A DNA stretch of 38,337 nucleotides from Acetofilamentum sp. (GTDB lineage: Bacteria > Bacteroidota > Bacteroidia > Bacteroidales > DYOH01). The notes beneath the pieces were generated by a model that saw nothing but the letters and a program-made list of their open reading frames with translations, searched no databases and had not been told where the DNA came from. Where the stretch lies: NCBI GenBank assembly GCA_020720625.1, contig DYOH01000022.1:1723-40059 (forward strand), read 5' to 3'. A program made the position numbers and the translations under genes. Shown here piece after piece: positions 17,944 through 26,455 of the stretch (position 1 is its first letter; each line of letters starts with the position of its first letter).

Positions 17944-17990
17944 CTTTTTTAGAAAATATTTCATTGATTCATAAATATTTTCTGCAAAAA
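17944..17990. other. AT-rich perfect inverted repeat upstream of ftsX
   Basis: AGAAAATATTT (17951-17961) pairs perfectly with AAATATTTTCT (17973-17983) around an 11-nt loop. The arms extend as a T6 run on the left and A6 on the right, interrupted by one and two bases. It could act as a weak bidirectional terminator or a binding site. It lies in the 497-bp gap between trxA and ftsX, which otherwise holds repeat copy B and the trxA terminator. Confidence 0.5.
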
Positions 17991-18113
17991 ATAGGAGCTT
18001 TACAAACTAAATCAAATTATTAAGCCTAAAAATACAAAGAATTTTATCTATCTTCTTTCGCGGCTAATACCAATAGCTTTCAAAAATAATTTAATGCCAT
18101 TTGTTTTAACTAA

Positions 18114-18229
18114 ACCGGCATACTATTTAAAAATAAGCGATACCCGAAAATTCAAAACCGGGAAAGTTTTTATATTTCGGGGTTTCCTGTATCAAAATTC
18201 ATAAAAAAAAATGTTTATGAATAATGCAG
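18114..18229 (+). repeat. intergenic repeat element, copy B
   Basis: Second copy of the element described at 8199-8315, in opposite orientation. It shares GGCATA, AAGCGATACCCGAAAA, CCGGGAAAG, GGGGTTTCCTG and the exact 20-bp block AAAATGTTTATGAATAATGC at 18208-18227. The CCCG/CGGG hairpin arms are kept while the loop differs from copy A. No coding frame. Confidence 0.75.
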
Positions 18230-18256
18230 CTTAAGTATAAATTTTCAGCTTTGGTC

Positions 18257-18297
18257 TTAAACAAAATCACCCTTCCAAATAAACAAAAAGGGTGATT
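18257..18297 (-). terminator. terminator of trxA
   Basis: On the minus strand AATCACCCTT (18288-18297) pairs perfectly with AAGGGTGATT (18265-18274) over a 13-nt loop, followed by TTTGTTT. It starts 21 bp after the trxA stop. Confidence 0.85.
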
Positions 18298-18318
18298 CCG
18301 GATTATAAATACATTAAT

Positions 18319-18636
18319 TTAAATAAGGCCTAATATTTTTTCTTCAAATTTCTTTTTGGGGCCGGCTCCAACTTGCTTATCTACAACTTTACCATCTTTA
18401 AAGTAGAGCACAGTAGGAATATTGCGTATACCAAATTTACCGGGAGTTTGTGGATTCTCTTCCACATCCATTTTTACTACTTTAACACGTCCTTCGTATT
18501 CTCGGCTCAATTCTTCGAGCAATGGCCCGATTACTTTGCATGGACCACACCATTCAGCCCAAAAATCGACAATTACCGGTATTTTTGAATTCAATACCTC
18601 TTCTTCAAAACTGCTGTCAGATATATTTTTAGCCAT
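18319..18636 (-). CDS. trxA: thioredoxin
   Basis: 105 aa, a standard single-domain cytoplasmic thioredoxin. The active site WCGPCK has redox cysteines C30 and C33. Other family features are VDFWAEWC before the site, the cis-proline in RNIPTVLYF, and the closing GAGPKKKFEEKI. It provides reducing power for ribonucleotide reductase, peroxiredoxins and similar targets. It is transcribed alone, with a terminator after it and the divergent radical SAM gene 95 bp upstream. Confidence 0.97.
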   Translation of the reverse strand: MAKNISDSSFEEEVLNSKIPVIVDFWAEWCGPCKVIGPLLEELSREYEGRVKVVKMDVEENPQTPGKFGIRNIPTVLYFKDGKVVDKQVGAGPKKKFEEKILGLI

Positions 18637-18731
18637 AGTACTATTTATTTATTGCGCTAAAATAGAAAGTTTTAATTTTTATCTGTCTTCTTTTAACATT
18701 TTTTATTAACTCATTAATTATTTTTACCATT

Positions 18732-19736
18732 ATGAAAGAGTACATCCTAATAATATCTAAGTTAAACATATTCAAAGTTTTAAATATTCTAAAACTTCGT
18801 ATTTCCTTTGCACTTTCCCGATTAATAAAACGCCCCCTAATTTGGGGTTTGCCAGATAGTTTATCCATTGAACCAAGTACACAATGTAATTTGCGCTGCC
18901 CGGAATGTCCATCCGGCCAAAGATTTTTTTTACGCCCCACAGGAATGATGGATTTTACGCTTTTCCAACATATCATAGACCAATCGTATCGCAGTTTGCT
19001 ATATTTGCTTTTGTATTTTCAGGGAGAACCTTTTTTGCATCCGGCATTTTTTCGCATGATAGAATATGCCTCGTCAAAGCACATTTTCACGGCAAGCAGC
19101 ACTAACGGGCATTTTTTATCGGAAAAAAACGCCGAAAGAACAGTTAAGTCCGGCTTGGATAAACTTATTATCTCGGTAGATGGGACAACCCAAGAAATTT
19201 ATGAAAAATACCGCAAAGGAGGCCGCCTAGATACCGTTTTGTCGGGGATAAAAAATCTTATACACGCGCGCCAGAAATTCAAATCCAAAACACCGCTCAT
19301 CGTTATTCAATTTATTGTTTTTAAGCACAATGAGCATCAGATAAACGATTTTAAAATGCTCGCTAAATCTTTAGGCGTTGATAAGCACGAAATAAAAACT
19401 GCACAAATATATGATTACCATTTGGGGAGCGAACTAATACCTGATATTACAAAATACGCGCGTTATAGCAAAACAAACAATGGCTACAAAATTAAAAGCG
19501 AATTGCCCAATTACTGCCGCAGAATGTGGCACTCCTCGGTTATAACCCAAAGCGGACAATTAGTACCGTGCTGCTTCGACAAACAAGCAGAACATTCTTT
19601 TGGAGATATAAATCAGTACGCAAGTGTATCAGATGCTTTTCATTCTGATAAGGCCAAAGCATTCAGAACAAAGCTATTTATGGACCGCAAATCAATAGAT
19701 ATCTGTAGCAATTGTACCGAAGGATTAAAAGGGTAA
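18732..19736 (+). CDS. radical SAM protein with SPASM domain
   Basis: 334 aa. The radical SAM cluster motif CNLRCPEC (CX3CX2C) is at about residues 54-61, after the strand SLSIEPSTQ, with GEP further on (QGEPFLHP). A C-terminal SPASM region has cysteines at CRRMWHSS, VPCCFDKQ and DICSNC, enough to bind an auxiliary 4Fe-4S cluster. Proteins of this type modify peptides or carry out anaerobic maturation reactions. No precursor-peptide gene is visible beside it, so the substrate is unknown. The N-terminal 35 residues are hydrophobic and basic and might associate with the membrane. It is a single gene convergent with asnB. Confidence 0.88.
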   Translation: MKEYILIISKLNIFKVLNILKLRISFALSRLIKRPLIWGLPDSLSIEPSTQCNLRCPECPSGQRFFLRPTGMMDFTLFQHIIDQSYRSLLYLLLYFQGEPFLHPAFFRMIEYASSKHIFTASSTNGHFLSEKNAERTVKSGLDKLIISVDGTTQEIYEKYRKGGRLDTVLSGIKNLIHARQKFKSKTPLIVIQFIVFKHNEHQINDFKMLAKSLGVDKHEIKTAQIYDYHLGSELIPDITKYARYSKTNNGYKIKSELPNYCRRMWHSSVITQSGQLVPCCFDKQAEHSFGDINQYASVSDAFHSDKAKAFRTKLFMDRKSIDICSNCTEGLKG

Positions 19737-19837
19737 ATACAATTTGCATAGAATTGAACATCAGAATTTCTTTAAACGTAAAGTGAGAAAAGCCCAAGCA
19801 AAATTGTACGATTCAAAGAATTTACAGACTTTATACC

Positions 19838-21715
19838 TTAAATCTGAAAAAATTTATCGTACCAAATCTGAAAAATGAGCAAGGTATAAAGTTGTTTACG
19901 GTTATCCTTCTTCAGTTTGAGATGCTGTAAAAATAGCTTATCAACATAATCAGGATTAAAAATACCCTGATTTTTTATCCTTTCACGATTAAGATAATGA
20001 TTAAAAAGTGGTTTTAGCTCATCTCTGATCCATTTGGAAAGCGGAATACCAAAACCCTTTTTAGGGCGCATCACAATTTCTTCGGGCAAATACATAAGTG
20101 CCAGGTTTTTGAGCAAATATTTGGATTGATTGCCCCTGTATTTGTCGTTGGCAGGCAATCGCATGGCAAATTCGGCCACCGAATGGTCCAGAAATGGTAC
20201 TCTTACCTCTAGCGAATTATACATGCTTGCCCTGTCTACCTTAACCAACATATTGTCTTGCAAATAAAATCGCATGTCAATATATAAGGATCGCTCCCAA
20301 TTATCTTCGGCATCGCAATTGCGCATGTGATAATCCAGAATAGGAAACTCATAATCCTTGCGGCGAAATTGATACTGTGGCAAAAGCACTCTTTTCTTTT
20401 CTGCGGTATCAAATGCACCTAGCCACATAAGATGCCTTAAATCGGGGTCATAGGTCAATCCTGCCGCAAACTTTTTTGCTTTAAAATCGAAACTCATGTT
20501 ATTGTTCGAAACAGGCAGCATATTGGTAAAAAAAGCTATGGGTGCTCCCAAGAAGCAAGGAATTCTATCGCCCATTTTTCGTGCATAATAAGTAGGATAG
20601 CCTCCAAAAAGCTCATCAGAACCATCGCCACTAAGCGCCACTTTAACCTGGTTACGGGTAAATTGGGAAAGCAGGAAAGTAGGAATCAAACTTGCATCGG
20701 CAAAAGGCTCGTCGAGCAAATCGGTAATTTTGGGCAACAAATCGAGCAAATTGCTTGTATTAAACATGGCCAAATGGTGCTTCGTGCCCAAATGATTGGC
20801 CACTTTTTCGGCGTACATGCTTTCGTCGAAAGATTTTTCTTCGAATCCAATGCTAAAAGTATTAATTTGCTCAAAAGAATTTTTTTGGAGATAATGGGCC
20901 ACCAAACTGCTGTCAATTCCACCACTCAAAAAAGCGCCAATGGGCACATCGCTAACCATTCTGGCCTTTACGGCATCATTGAGCAAGCGCTCCAGTTCCA
21001 TTTTTTTATCAAAATCCGATAATCCCTCGTGTTTGGGTCTAAAGCGAATATCATAATACTGCGTTTTGATGCTGCCATTCTGATTAATAATCATATACTC
21101 CCCTGGCATGAGTTTTTTTATAGATTTGATAATACTAAAAGGAGCAGGCACTGATTCCATAGTTAAATAATAATCAAGGGCCTCCAAATCCAAATCCCTG
21201 TCGATAAGCGGAAACTGGAATAATGCCTTAAGCTCTGAAGCAAAGGCAAAATAGTATGGAGCTTTACTATAATACAAAGGTTTGATGCCAAATCGGTCTC
21301 TTGCGAGAAACAACTCGTGCTGCAAATGGTCGTAAATGGCAAAAGCAAACATACCATTAAATTGCTGCACGCATTTGGGACCTTCATTAATATACATGGC
21401 CAAAATAACTTCGGTATCTGTTTCGGTTTGAAAATGATATCCCGATTTAAGCAAACTTCGTCTCAAATCCCGATAATTATATATCTCGCCATTAAAAACA
21501 ATTGCATACCTTTTGTCGGCACTAAAAATAGGTTGATGCCCCGTGTGTAGGTCGATAATGCTAAGCCTTTGCATACCGATAGCCCCCCAATCGTCGATAT
21601 AAAAACCATTGTCGTCGGGACCACGATGCTCAATGGTTTTGAGCATATTGGTTATAATGATTTGTTTTTGCCCGTAAGCAAGGTTACTTTGAATAAAACC
21701 GCTTATTCCACACAT
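19838..21715 (-). CDS. asnB: asparagine synthase (glutamine-hydrolysing)
   Basis: 625 aa. The N-terminal class II glutaminase domain (about 1-210) starts MCGISGF with nucleophile C2. The C-terminal synthetase domain has the PP-loop FLSGGIDSSLVAHY and ALSGDGSDELFGGYPTY further on. It makes asparagine, or a related amide, from glutamine, ATP and an acid. In Bacteroidota such copies often sit in polysaccharide clusters, where they amidate sugar acids. Here the upstream gene, 5 bp away, is a GT2 glycosyltransferase, so a cell-surface role is as likely as amino-acid supply (inference). Confidence 0.93.
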   Translation of the reverse strand: MCGISGFIQSNLAYGQKQIIITNMLKTIEHRGPDDNGFYIDDWGAIGMQRLSIIDLHTGHQPIFSADKRYAIVFNGEIYNYRDLRRSLLKSGYHFQTETDTEVILAMYINEGPKCVQQFNGMFAFAIYDHLQHELFLARDRFGIKPLYYSKAPYYFAFASELKALFQFPLIDRDLDLEALDYYLTMESVPAPFSIIKSIKKLMPGEYMIINQNGSIKTQYYDIRFRPKHEGLSDFDKKMELERLLNDAVKARMVSDVPIGAFLSGGIDSSLVAHYLQKNSFEQINTFSIGFEEKSFDESMYAEKVANHLGTKHHLAMFNTSNLLDLLPKITDLLDEPFADASLIPTFLLSQFTRNQVKVALSGDGSDELFGGYPTYYARKMGDRIPCFLGAPIAFFTNMLPVSNNNMSFDFKAKKFAAGLTYDPDLRHLMWLGAFDTAEKKRVLLPQYQFRRKDYEFPILDYHMRNCDAEDNWERSLYIDMRFYLQDNMLVKVDRASMYNSLEVRVPFLDHSVAEFAMRLPANDKYRGNQSKYLLKNLALMYLPEEIVMRPKKGFGIPLSKWIRDELKPLFNHYLNRERIKNQGIFNPDYVDKLFLQHLKLKKDNRKQLYTLLIFQIWYDKFFQI

Positions 21716-21720
21716 GATGA

Positions 21721-22662
21721 TTAAAAATTAAGAGTACTTTTAACAGCATATGTTGTTTTTTTCTGCGATTCGAAATAAGTACGCATTTGCACCTCGGCAA
21801 TCAATCCAAAAAACAAAGATAAAATGCCCACTAAAAAGAACAAAGTAAATAACATAGGTAGCGGTGTTTCGATAAAAGATTTTCCGCCAAAAAATTTTAA
21901 ATACAGCATAGTAAGAAATAGAAAAAACGAAAACCCAATATTTAATATCCCTACAGTGCCAAAGAGATAGATTGGTTTCTTAAAATATCTTTCCATATAA
22001 ACAATAAAAATCAGGTCGAGTAAAACTTTAAAAGTTCTGTTAAGACCATAGTTTGTTTTCCCGAATTTTCTATGATGATGATTAACCACCATTTCTGTAA
22101 CTTTTGCCCCCTGCCACTTGGCAAAAATAGGAATAAACCTGTGCATCTCGCCATAGAGCAGCACAGGCTTAATAATATCGCTTCTGTATGCCTTTAGCGT
22201 ACATCCGTAATCGTGCAGCGAAACTTTTCCAATTTTGGAAATGAAATAATTGGCTAATTTTGATGGAAGCACGCGTGTTATAGCTTTATCCTTTCTATTT
22301 TTGCGCCATCCGCTAACAACATCGTAACCTTGGTTTAATTTTTCGATAAGTTGAGGAATATCCGCCGGATCGTTCTGATTATCGCCGTCCATGGGGATAA
22401 GAATATCGCCGGTAGCAAAATCAAAACCGGCCATAAGAGCGGGCGTTTGTCCAAAATTTCGACGAAAAAAGATACATTTTATGCGCGGATTTTCCGTGGC
22501 CAGTTGTGTCATTACTTTGGCTGTCTGGTCTCTGGAACCATCGTCCACAAGAATCAGTTCAAAATTATAATCATATTTTTCCATCACTTGCATCAGATTT
22601 CGGTGCAGTTCAATCAGATTTTCCTGCTCGTTATATAAAGGTATGATAACGGATAATTTCAT
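21721..22662 (-). CDS. GT2 glycosyltransferase with two C-terminal membrane helices
   Basis: 313 aa from ATG at 22662; the frame extends seven codons further only by using a TTG. The N-terminal GT-A domain begins MKLSVIIPLYNEQENL. It shows the nucleotide-binding ELILVDDGSRDQT, the metal-binding segment DILIPMDGDNQNDP, and CTLKAYRSD further on. Two transmembrane helices (about 225-250 and 258-285) end the protein. This layout is that of dolichyl-phosphate-mannose-synthase/GtrB-like enzymes that load a sugar onto undecaprenyl phosphate in the inner membrane. It probably forms an operon with asnB and could supply a flippase such as the GtrA protein at 7608. Confidence 0.9.
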   Translation of the reverse strand: MKLSVIIPLYNEQENLIELHRNLMQVMEKYDYNFELILVDDGSRDQTAKVMTQLATENPRIKCIFFRRNFGQTPALMAGFDFATGDILIPMDGDNQNDPADIPQLIEKLNQGYDVVSGWRKNRKDKAITRVLPSKLANYFISKIGKVSLHDYGCTLKAYRSDIIKPVLLYGEMHRFIPIFAKWQGAKVTEMVVNHHHRKFGKTNYGLNRTFKVLLDLIFIVYMERYFKKPIYLFGTVGILNIGFSFFLFLTMLYLKFFGGKSFIETPLPMLFTLFFLVGILSLFFGLIAEVQMRTYFESQKKTTYAVKSTLNF

Positions 22663-22966
22663 TTTATAAGTTTTGATAGACAAAATAAAGTTTAAAGATA
22701 CAAAGAATATTTTAATGTGCGATTGTGAGATAAGGCTAATTCAATCAGAAATCCATCGGATTGTATGGATGTGTAAGACGAAGAAAAGAAAAAATAATAT
22801 TCAATTCGTCGACTTTCCTAAATATTTTTTGTATTATTGTTATAGAAAAAGGGTTGTTGGATTAAATGAAAAGCTGTTTCGCAGGTAATTTTCCAATCAT
22901 GCTTTGCGGTGTTTAAAAGCAGTTTATCTATAGCGCAGCATTTCTCCCTTTTTCTATACCAAATGA

Positions 22967-23134
22967 ATATTGAAATACAATAATCCGAGCATTGCCATTT
23001 TTGAAGCTTTCTTTGAAAATGAGCAAAATAGTTTTTCTGAATTAAAAAAAGATGGAAATCTGCCTTATTCACAAAAACTAATGGCTTACTATAATACCTA
23101 CAGGCGAATGCCAATTATAAATTCGCATAGATAA
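22967..23134 (+). pseudogene. C-terminal remnant of an unrecognised gene
   Basis: After a stop at 22964 a frame runs to TAA at 23132 with protein-like composition (IAIFEAFFENEQNSFSELKK, then LPYSQKLMAYYNTYRRMPI). It has no start codon near its beginning. Upstream, another frame gives KQFIYSAAFLPFSIPNEY before a stop, as if a frameshift broke a longer gene. I do not recognise the product. It occupies the right part of the 510-bp gap between the GT2 gene and the ankyrin gene; I see nothing else there. Confidence 0.4.
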
Positions 23135-23172
23135 ACAGAATAAAACATATTTCAGCAAATAAAAAAAACCAA

Positions 23173-24360
23173 ATGAAAAACTTTGTAGAACGATACTCTT
23201 GGTCAGAATTTCAACTTATTGAAGAAATACGGTCAGTTTTAAGAATTATCAGGCCCAACAGATTTAAAGGTAATTATCAACCCTATCAAATTAAGCATCA
23301 AGGCGCTTATAACCATTTAGGCTTTAGTGCCAAAATCGGGCAAAAGGAAATAAGTATCTACATGCATGCAAAAAATCTACAATTAGACTATGCCATACAA
23401 GTATGGGAAATTGCCCAGGATTTAACAAAGCAGCAATATGGTGATTATTTGGACTACACATGGAAAAAAGAAAAAGATAATCCTTTTGCAGAATTAAAAT
23501 TTCTAAGCAAAAGCAGAGATAAAGCAGAGAAATGCTTTTTGAAAATGCTTGAAGAAGTTTGCACTGACAAAAAAATATTTTCATCTGAAAAAGCTGTTTT
23601 CAAAAAACATATAAGCGAAAGACCATATAAATATGAGCAATTTATTTTAGATGTTTGCATTGATGCAGACCAAATAACAGATGACATGAGAAAAAAATTG
23701 CACCAACAATTCTCTAACAATGTAAATCATTTTACTTTTGAAAAAACAAACCGGCGATACACATTCCAGGAAATAAAAGAATATTTTGTTTACATAAATA
23801 ATCACCTACAATCCTTGTTAAATGTAGAAGATGGCATCCCAAAAAGCACCAATGCAGAAAAAGAGTTATTCGAGTGTACTGTAAAGCTTGATTATAAAGG
23901 CATACTCAATGCTATTTCCAATGGAGCAAGCATAAATGCTATCGATAAAAATGGCGAAACTGCCTTTACAAAATTAATAAAAACAACAAAATATGATTTT
24001 CTGGAAATAGAAAATGATGAATACCTTGAAAAAAGGGAAACAGAAATTCAAGATTTTACCAAGAGGAAAATAATAGAATTAGCTACAAAATTACTCGAAA
24101 TGGGTGCCGATATCAATCTGTTTGGCTATGACGGATTAAACGCTTTGCAATACACTGCATATTTTCATGATGCGGTATTGATGAAGTTTTTGCTGGATCA
24201 TGGCGCTAATCCAAATATCAATTTTTATCCTGAAGATGGTATGGATTATATTATTTCCACTCCGCTTGATAGCATTAGTGATGATTTTGACTTGGATACG
24301 GTAGACACTCAAAACCTTGAGGCTTGCTATAAATTATTAATAGAAGCCGGTGCCCAATAA
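23173..24360 (+). CDS. ankyrin-repeat protein
   Basis: 395 aa, no signal peptide or membrane segment. The first 220 residues are rich in charged and aromatic residues and match no family I recognise. From about 235 on, ankyrin repeats are visible: DYKGILNAISNGASINAIDK with NGETAFTKLI; LATKLLEMGADINLFGYDG with LNALQYTAYF; VLMKFLLDHGANPNINF; and a terminal CYKLLIEAGA. An insertion of acidic and lysine-rich sequence interrupts the first and second repeats. Ankyrin repeats mediate protein binding; in Bacteroidota they appear in some immunity proteins of interbacterial toxin systems, but no toxin gene is visible here. It reads opposite to the flanking core genes and is followed within 20 bp by another unknown gene. 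Confidence 0.8.
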   Translation: MKNFVERYSWSEFQLIEEIRSVLRIIRPNRFKGNYQPYQIKHQGAYNHLGFSAKIGQKEISIYMHAKNLQLDYAIQVWEIAQDLTKQQYGDYLDYTWKKEKDNPFAELKFLSKSRDKAEKCFLKMLEEVCTDKKIFSSEKAVFKKHISERPYKYEQFILDVCIDADQITDDMRKKLHQQFSNNVNHFTFEKTNRRYTFQEIKEYFVYINNHLQSLLNVEDGIPKSTNAEKELFECTVKLDYKGILNAISNGASINAIDKNGETAFTKLIKTTKYDFLEIENDEYLEKRETEIQDFTKRKIIELATKLLEMGADINLFGYDGLNALQYTAYFHDAVLMKFLLDHGANPNINFYPEDGMDYIISTPLDSISDDFDLDTVDTQNLEACYKLLIEAGAQ

Positions 24361-24379
24361 AACAATCAAAAAAACGATT

Positions 24380-25120
24380 ATGCTAAGAATAGAGAAAAAC
24401 AAAATTTTTTACTATCCTAACGAAACTAGCAAGCAATACAGAAACTTATCGAAAATTAAAGGTGGTATTTTCAGAAAAATGAACGACACCGTTGAAATAG
24501 CAGAAAATGTTACTTTCGGTGATTTTTTCAAACTGCTAATCAAGGAAAAGCAAATCATCAACCTTATTTTTGAATCATCACTTTACGGAGTAAATTTCGA
24601 AACATTCATACAAGATTTTAAAAAGCCATTAGATGTAAACAAGCTAAATTCTTCAATCCGGGAAATGGGACATCTCGAAATTTTCTGGTATGTTGATTAT
24701 AATTCAGATTATCTGCTTATTGAGCCGGCATTTCATGGAACAGCAAAAGAAAATGTGCTCGATAATCCGGTTAAGTTTTTAGGATTAGACTTCCTTTCTG
24801 TTTACTTACTAAAAGACTTTCCATTAAAACTTGATGAAACCGTTGAAATAGCAGACAATTCCAGAATTAGAGAGAAAAACAATATCATATTAAAAACCAA
24901 GAAAGCATTTACTTTATACGACATAATACAAGCTATTTTATATGAATTAACGTGGTACGGCACTCCTGAAATGAGAAATGAACAAGGGAAACTAATACTT
25001 GATGAAATTCGCCAAATAAAAACGATAGATGATGTAATTGAAGCTGATAATAGTATGCGCTATGCCAGAATAAAAACCGAAAAAAGTTTTGATGAGAACT
25101 TAAGCCCAAATAAGCAATAA
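24380..25120 (+). CDS. hypothetical protein, 246 aa
   Basis: ATG at 24380 is preferred; the frame opens earlier with a GTG at 24350 that would overlap the ankyrin gene. Predicted soluble and acidic at the C-terminus. It contains two related segments, NDTVEIAENVTFGDFF and DETVEIADNSRI followed by FTLYDIIQAILYELTWYGTP, suggesting an internal duplication of a strand-helix unit. I do not recognise the family. The 19-bp gap to the ankyrin gene suggests one transcript and possibly a common function. Confidence 0.7.
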   Translation: MLRIEKNKIFYYPNETSKQYRNLSKIKGGIFRKMNDTVEIAENVTFGDFFKLLIKEKQIINLIFESSLYGVNFETFIQDFKKPLDVNKLNSSIREMGHLEIFWYVDYNSDYLLIEPAFHGTAKENVLDNPVKFLGLDFLSVYLLKDFPLKLDETVEIADNSRIREKNNIILKTKKAFTLYDIIQAILYELTWYGTPEMRNEQGKLILDEIRQIKTIDDVIEADNSMRYARIKTEKSFDENLSPNKQ

Positions 25121-25149
25121 CATTTTTTTAAAAAAATATCCGAAATATA

Positions 25150-25157
25150 TAAGTTTG
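25150..25157 (+). promoter_or_regulatory. possible -7 element of the 121-aa gene
   Basis: TAAGTTTG fits TAnnTTTG and precedes the ATG at 25182 by 24 bp. No TTG is present at the expected upstream distance. Confidence 0.35.
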
Positions 25158-25181
25158 CATTAACAATAATACCTGTTGAAA

Positions 25182-25547
25182 ATGAAGAAGAAATATGATG
25201 AAATTGCAGAACCTATAAAAATTGGAACAACAACCGATGATTATCAAATATATTTTACTGATAAAAACCAAAATATCAGGAAATTTTCTATAAAAAAATT
25301 TCATCCAAAAAAATATAAAAAAATAGTAAATAATGGATTCAATAAAGTGCAAATAGAAGCTAAGGGATTTTGTTGGAAAGCTGAAAACGATATTGATGAA
25401 GTATATCTGGGAAAAGATACCATTTATTCCCATTCGCACAGATTAACTTTTAATGAAGCGATGGATTTATTAGGAATTTTATACAAAAAAGGGCAATTGA
25501 AAGTAAAAGATCTGGAGAAAATTCTCGATGCAAGTTTAAAAAAATAA
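25182..25547 (+). CDS. hypothetical protein, 121 aa
   Basis: ATG at 25182 (MKKKYDEIAEP) is preferred to a TTG two codons upstream. The protein is small, very basic and lysine-rich in its first half (KFSIKKFHPKKYKK). It has a later segment SHSHRLTFNEAMDLLGILYK and a helical end KVKDLEKILDAS. No signal peptide, membrane segment or recognised family. It completes the plus-strand accessory group begun at 23173 and is convergent with lpxA. The DNA is strongly A-rich. Confidence 0.62.
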   Translation: MKKKYDEIAEPIKIGTTTDDYQIYFTDKNQNIRKFSIKKFHPKKYKKIVNNGFNKVQIEAKGFCWKAENDIDEVYLGKDTIYSHSHRLTFNEAMDLLGILYKKGQLKVKDLEKILDASLKK

Positions 25548-25600
25548 TCGATAAGCTTAAGCACAAACTTTCAGGCTTGCCACTATTCCAAATCAATAAT

Positions 25601-25630
25601 AAAAAAAAAGGCGAAGCAAAATGCTACGCC
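25601..25630 (-). terminator. terminator of the lpxD-lpxC/fabZ-lpxA unit
   Basis: On the minus strand GGCGTAGCA (25622-25630) and TGCTTCGCC (25610-25618) pair around a 3-nt loop with one mismatch, followed by nine T. It lies 28 bp after lpxA. Confidence 0.87.
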
Positions 25631-25658
25631 GTAAGTAAGATATCAATAATATAAATAT

Positions 25659-26441
25659 TTATGAATAACCTTTCATTACCCCCCGCTCCGATTTTTCAAC
25701 AAAATCAACAATTTTATCGCGGAATGGCGATTTAGGGACATTGGATTTAATTTCCTTTAAAGCAGCCGAATTATTAAGTCCCGATTGATATAAATATCTG
25801 TAAGTATTATGAATAATGGTAATTTGCTCGCTGGTAAAACCACGACGTTGGAGGCCAAGGGTATTAATACCGGCATAGGACAAAGGCTCACGTCCGGCCT
25901 TTACGTAGGGTGGCACATCTTTGCGCACAAGCGAACCGCCCGAAATCATTACGTGCTCACCAATATGCACAAACTGATGCACGGCAGTAACACCGCCAAT
26001 AACGGCCCAATCGCCCACAAGAATATGTCCGGCAAGCGTAACGGCATTTGCGAGCACACAGTTGCTTCCAATTTCGCAATCGTGAGCCACATGCACGTAG
26101 GCCATAATTAAGTTATTATCCCCAATTTTAGTAGTCCCCGAAGCACTTGTTCCCCTGTTAATTGTAACAAACTCCCTAATGGTATTGTTGTCGCCAATTT
26201 CAACGGTAGTATTTTCGCCTTCGAACTTTAAATCTTGCGGAACAGCACCAATTACTGCGCTTGGAAATATACGGCAGTTTTTACCTATGTGCGTACCGGG
26301 CATCAGTGTGGCATTAGAGCCAATCCAACAACCATCTCCAATAACTACATTTTCGTTGATTACAGCAAAAGGCTCAATAATCACATTCTCTCCAATTTTA
26401 GCCTCCGGATGAACATAGGCTAATTGACGCTTATCCATCAT
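25659..26441 (-). CDS. lpxA: acyl-ACP--UDP-N-acetylglucosamine O-acyltransferase
   Basis: 260 aa; the first step of lipid A synthesis, moving a 3-hydroxyacyl group onto UDP-GlcNAc. Left-handed beta-helix hexapeptide repeats fill residues 10-185. Catalytic H120 lies in AYVHVAHDCEIGSNC, and the C-terminal helical part includes GLQRRGFTSEQI. Two ATGs are adjacent at the start (26441 and 26438); either could serve. It is 14 bp after the lpxC/fabZ gene and ends the operon. Confidence 0.97.
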   Translation of the reverse strand: MMDKRQLAYVHPEAKIGENVIIEPFAVINENVVIGDGCWIGSNATLMPGTHIGKNCRIFPSAVIGAVPQDLKFEGENTTVEIGDNNTIREFVTINRGTSASGTTKIGDNNLIMAYVHVAHDCEIGSNCVLANAVTLAGHILVGDWAVIGGVTAVHQFVHIGEHVMISGGSLVRKDVPPYVKAGREPLSYAGINTLGLQRRGFTSEQITIIHNTYRYLYQSGLNNSAALKEIKSNVPKSPFRDKIVDFVEKSERGVMKGYS

Positions 26442-26455
26442 ATTAACAAATTAAA

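Noticed and set aside
22818-23114. 98-codon minus-strand open frame
   Set aside because: It is rich in rare and aromatic residues with no recognisable domain, and lies opposite a plus-strand frame with better protein composition.
25128-25439. 103-codon minus-strand open frame
   Set aside because: It is an F/I-rich shadow of the A-rich plus-strand gene at 25182.
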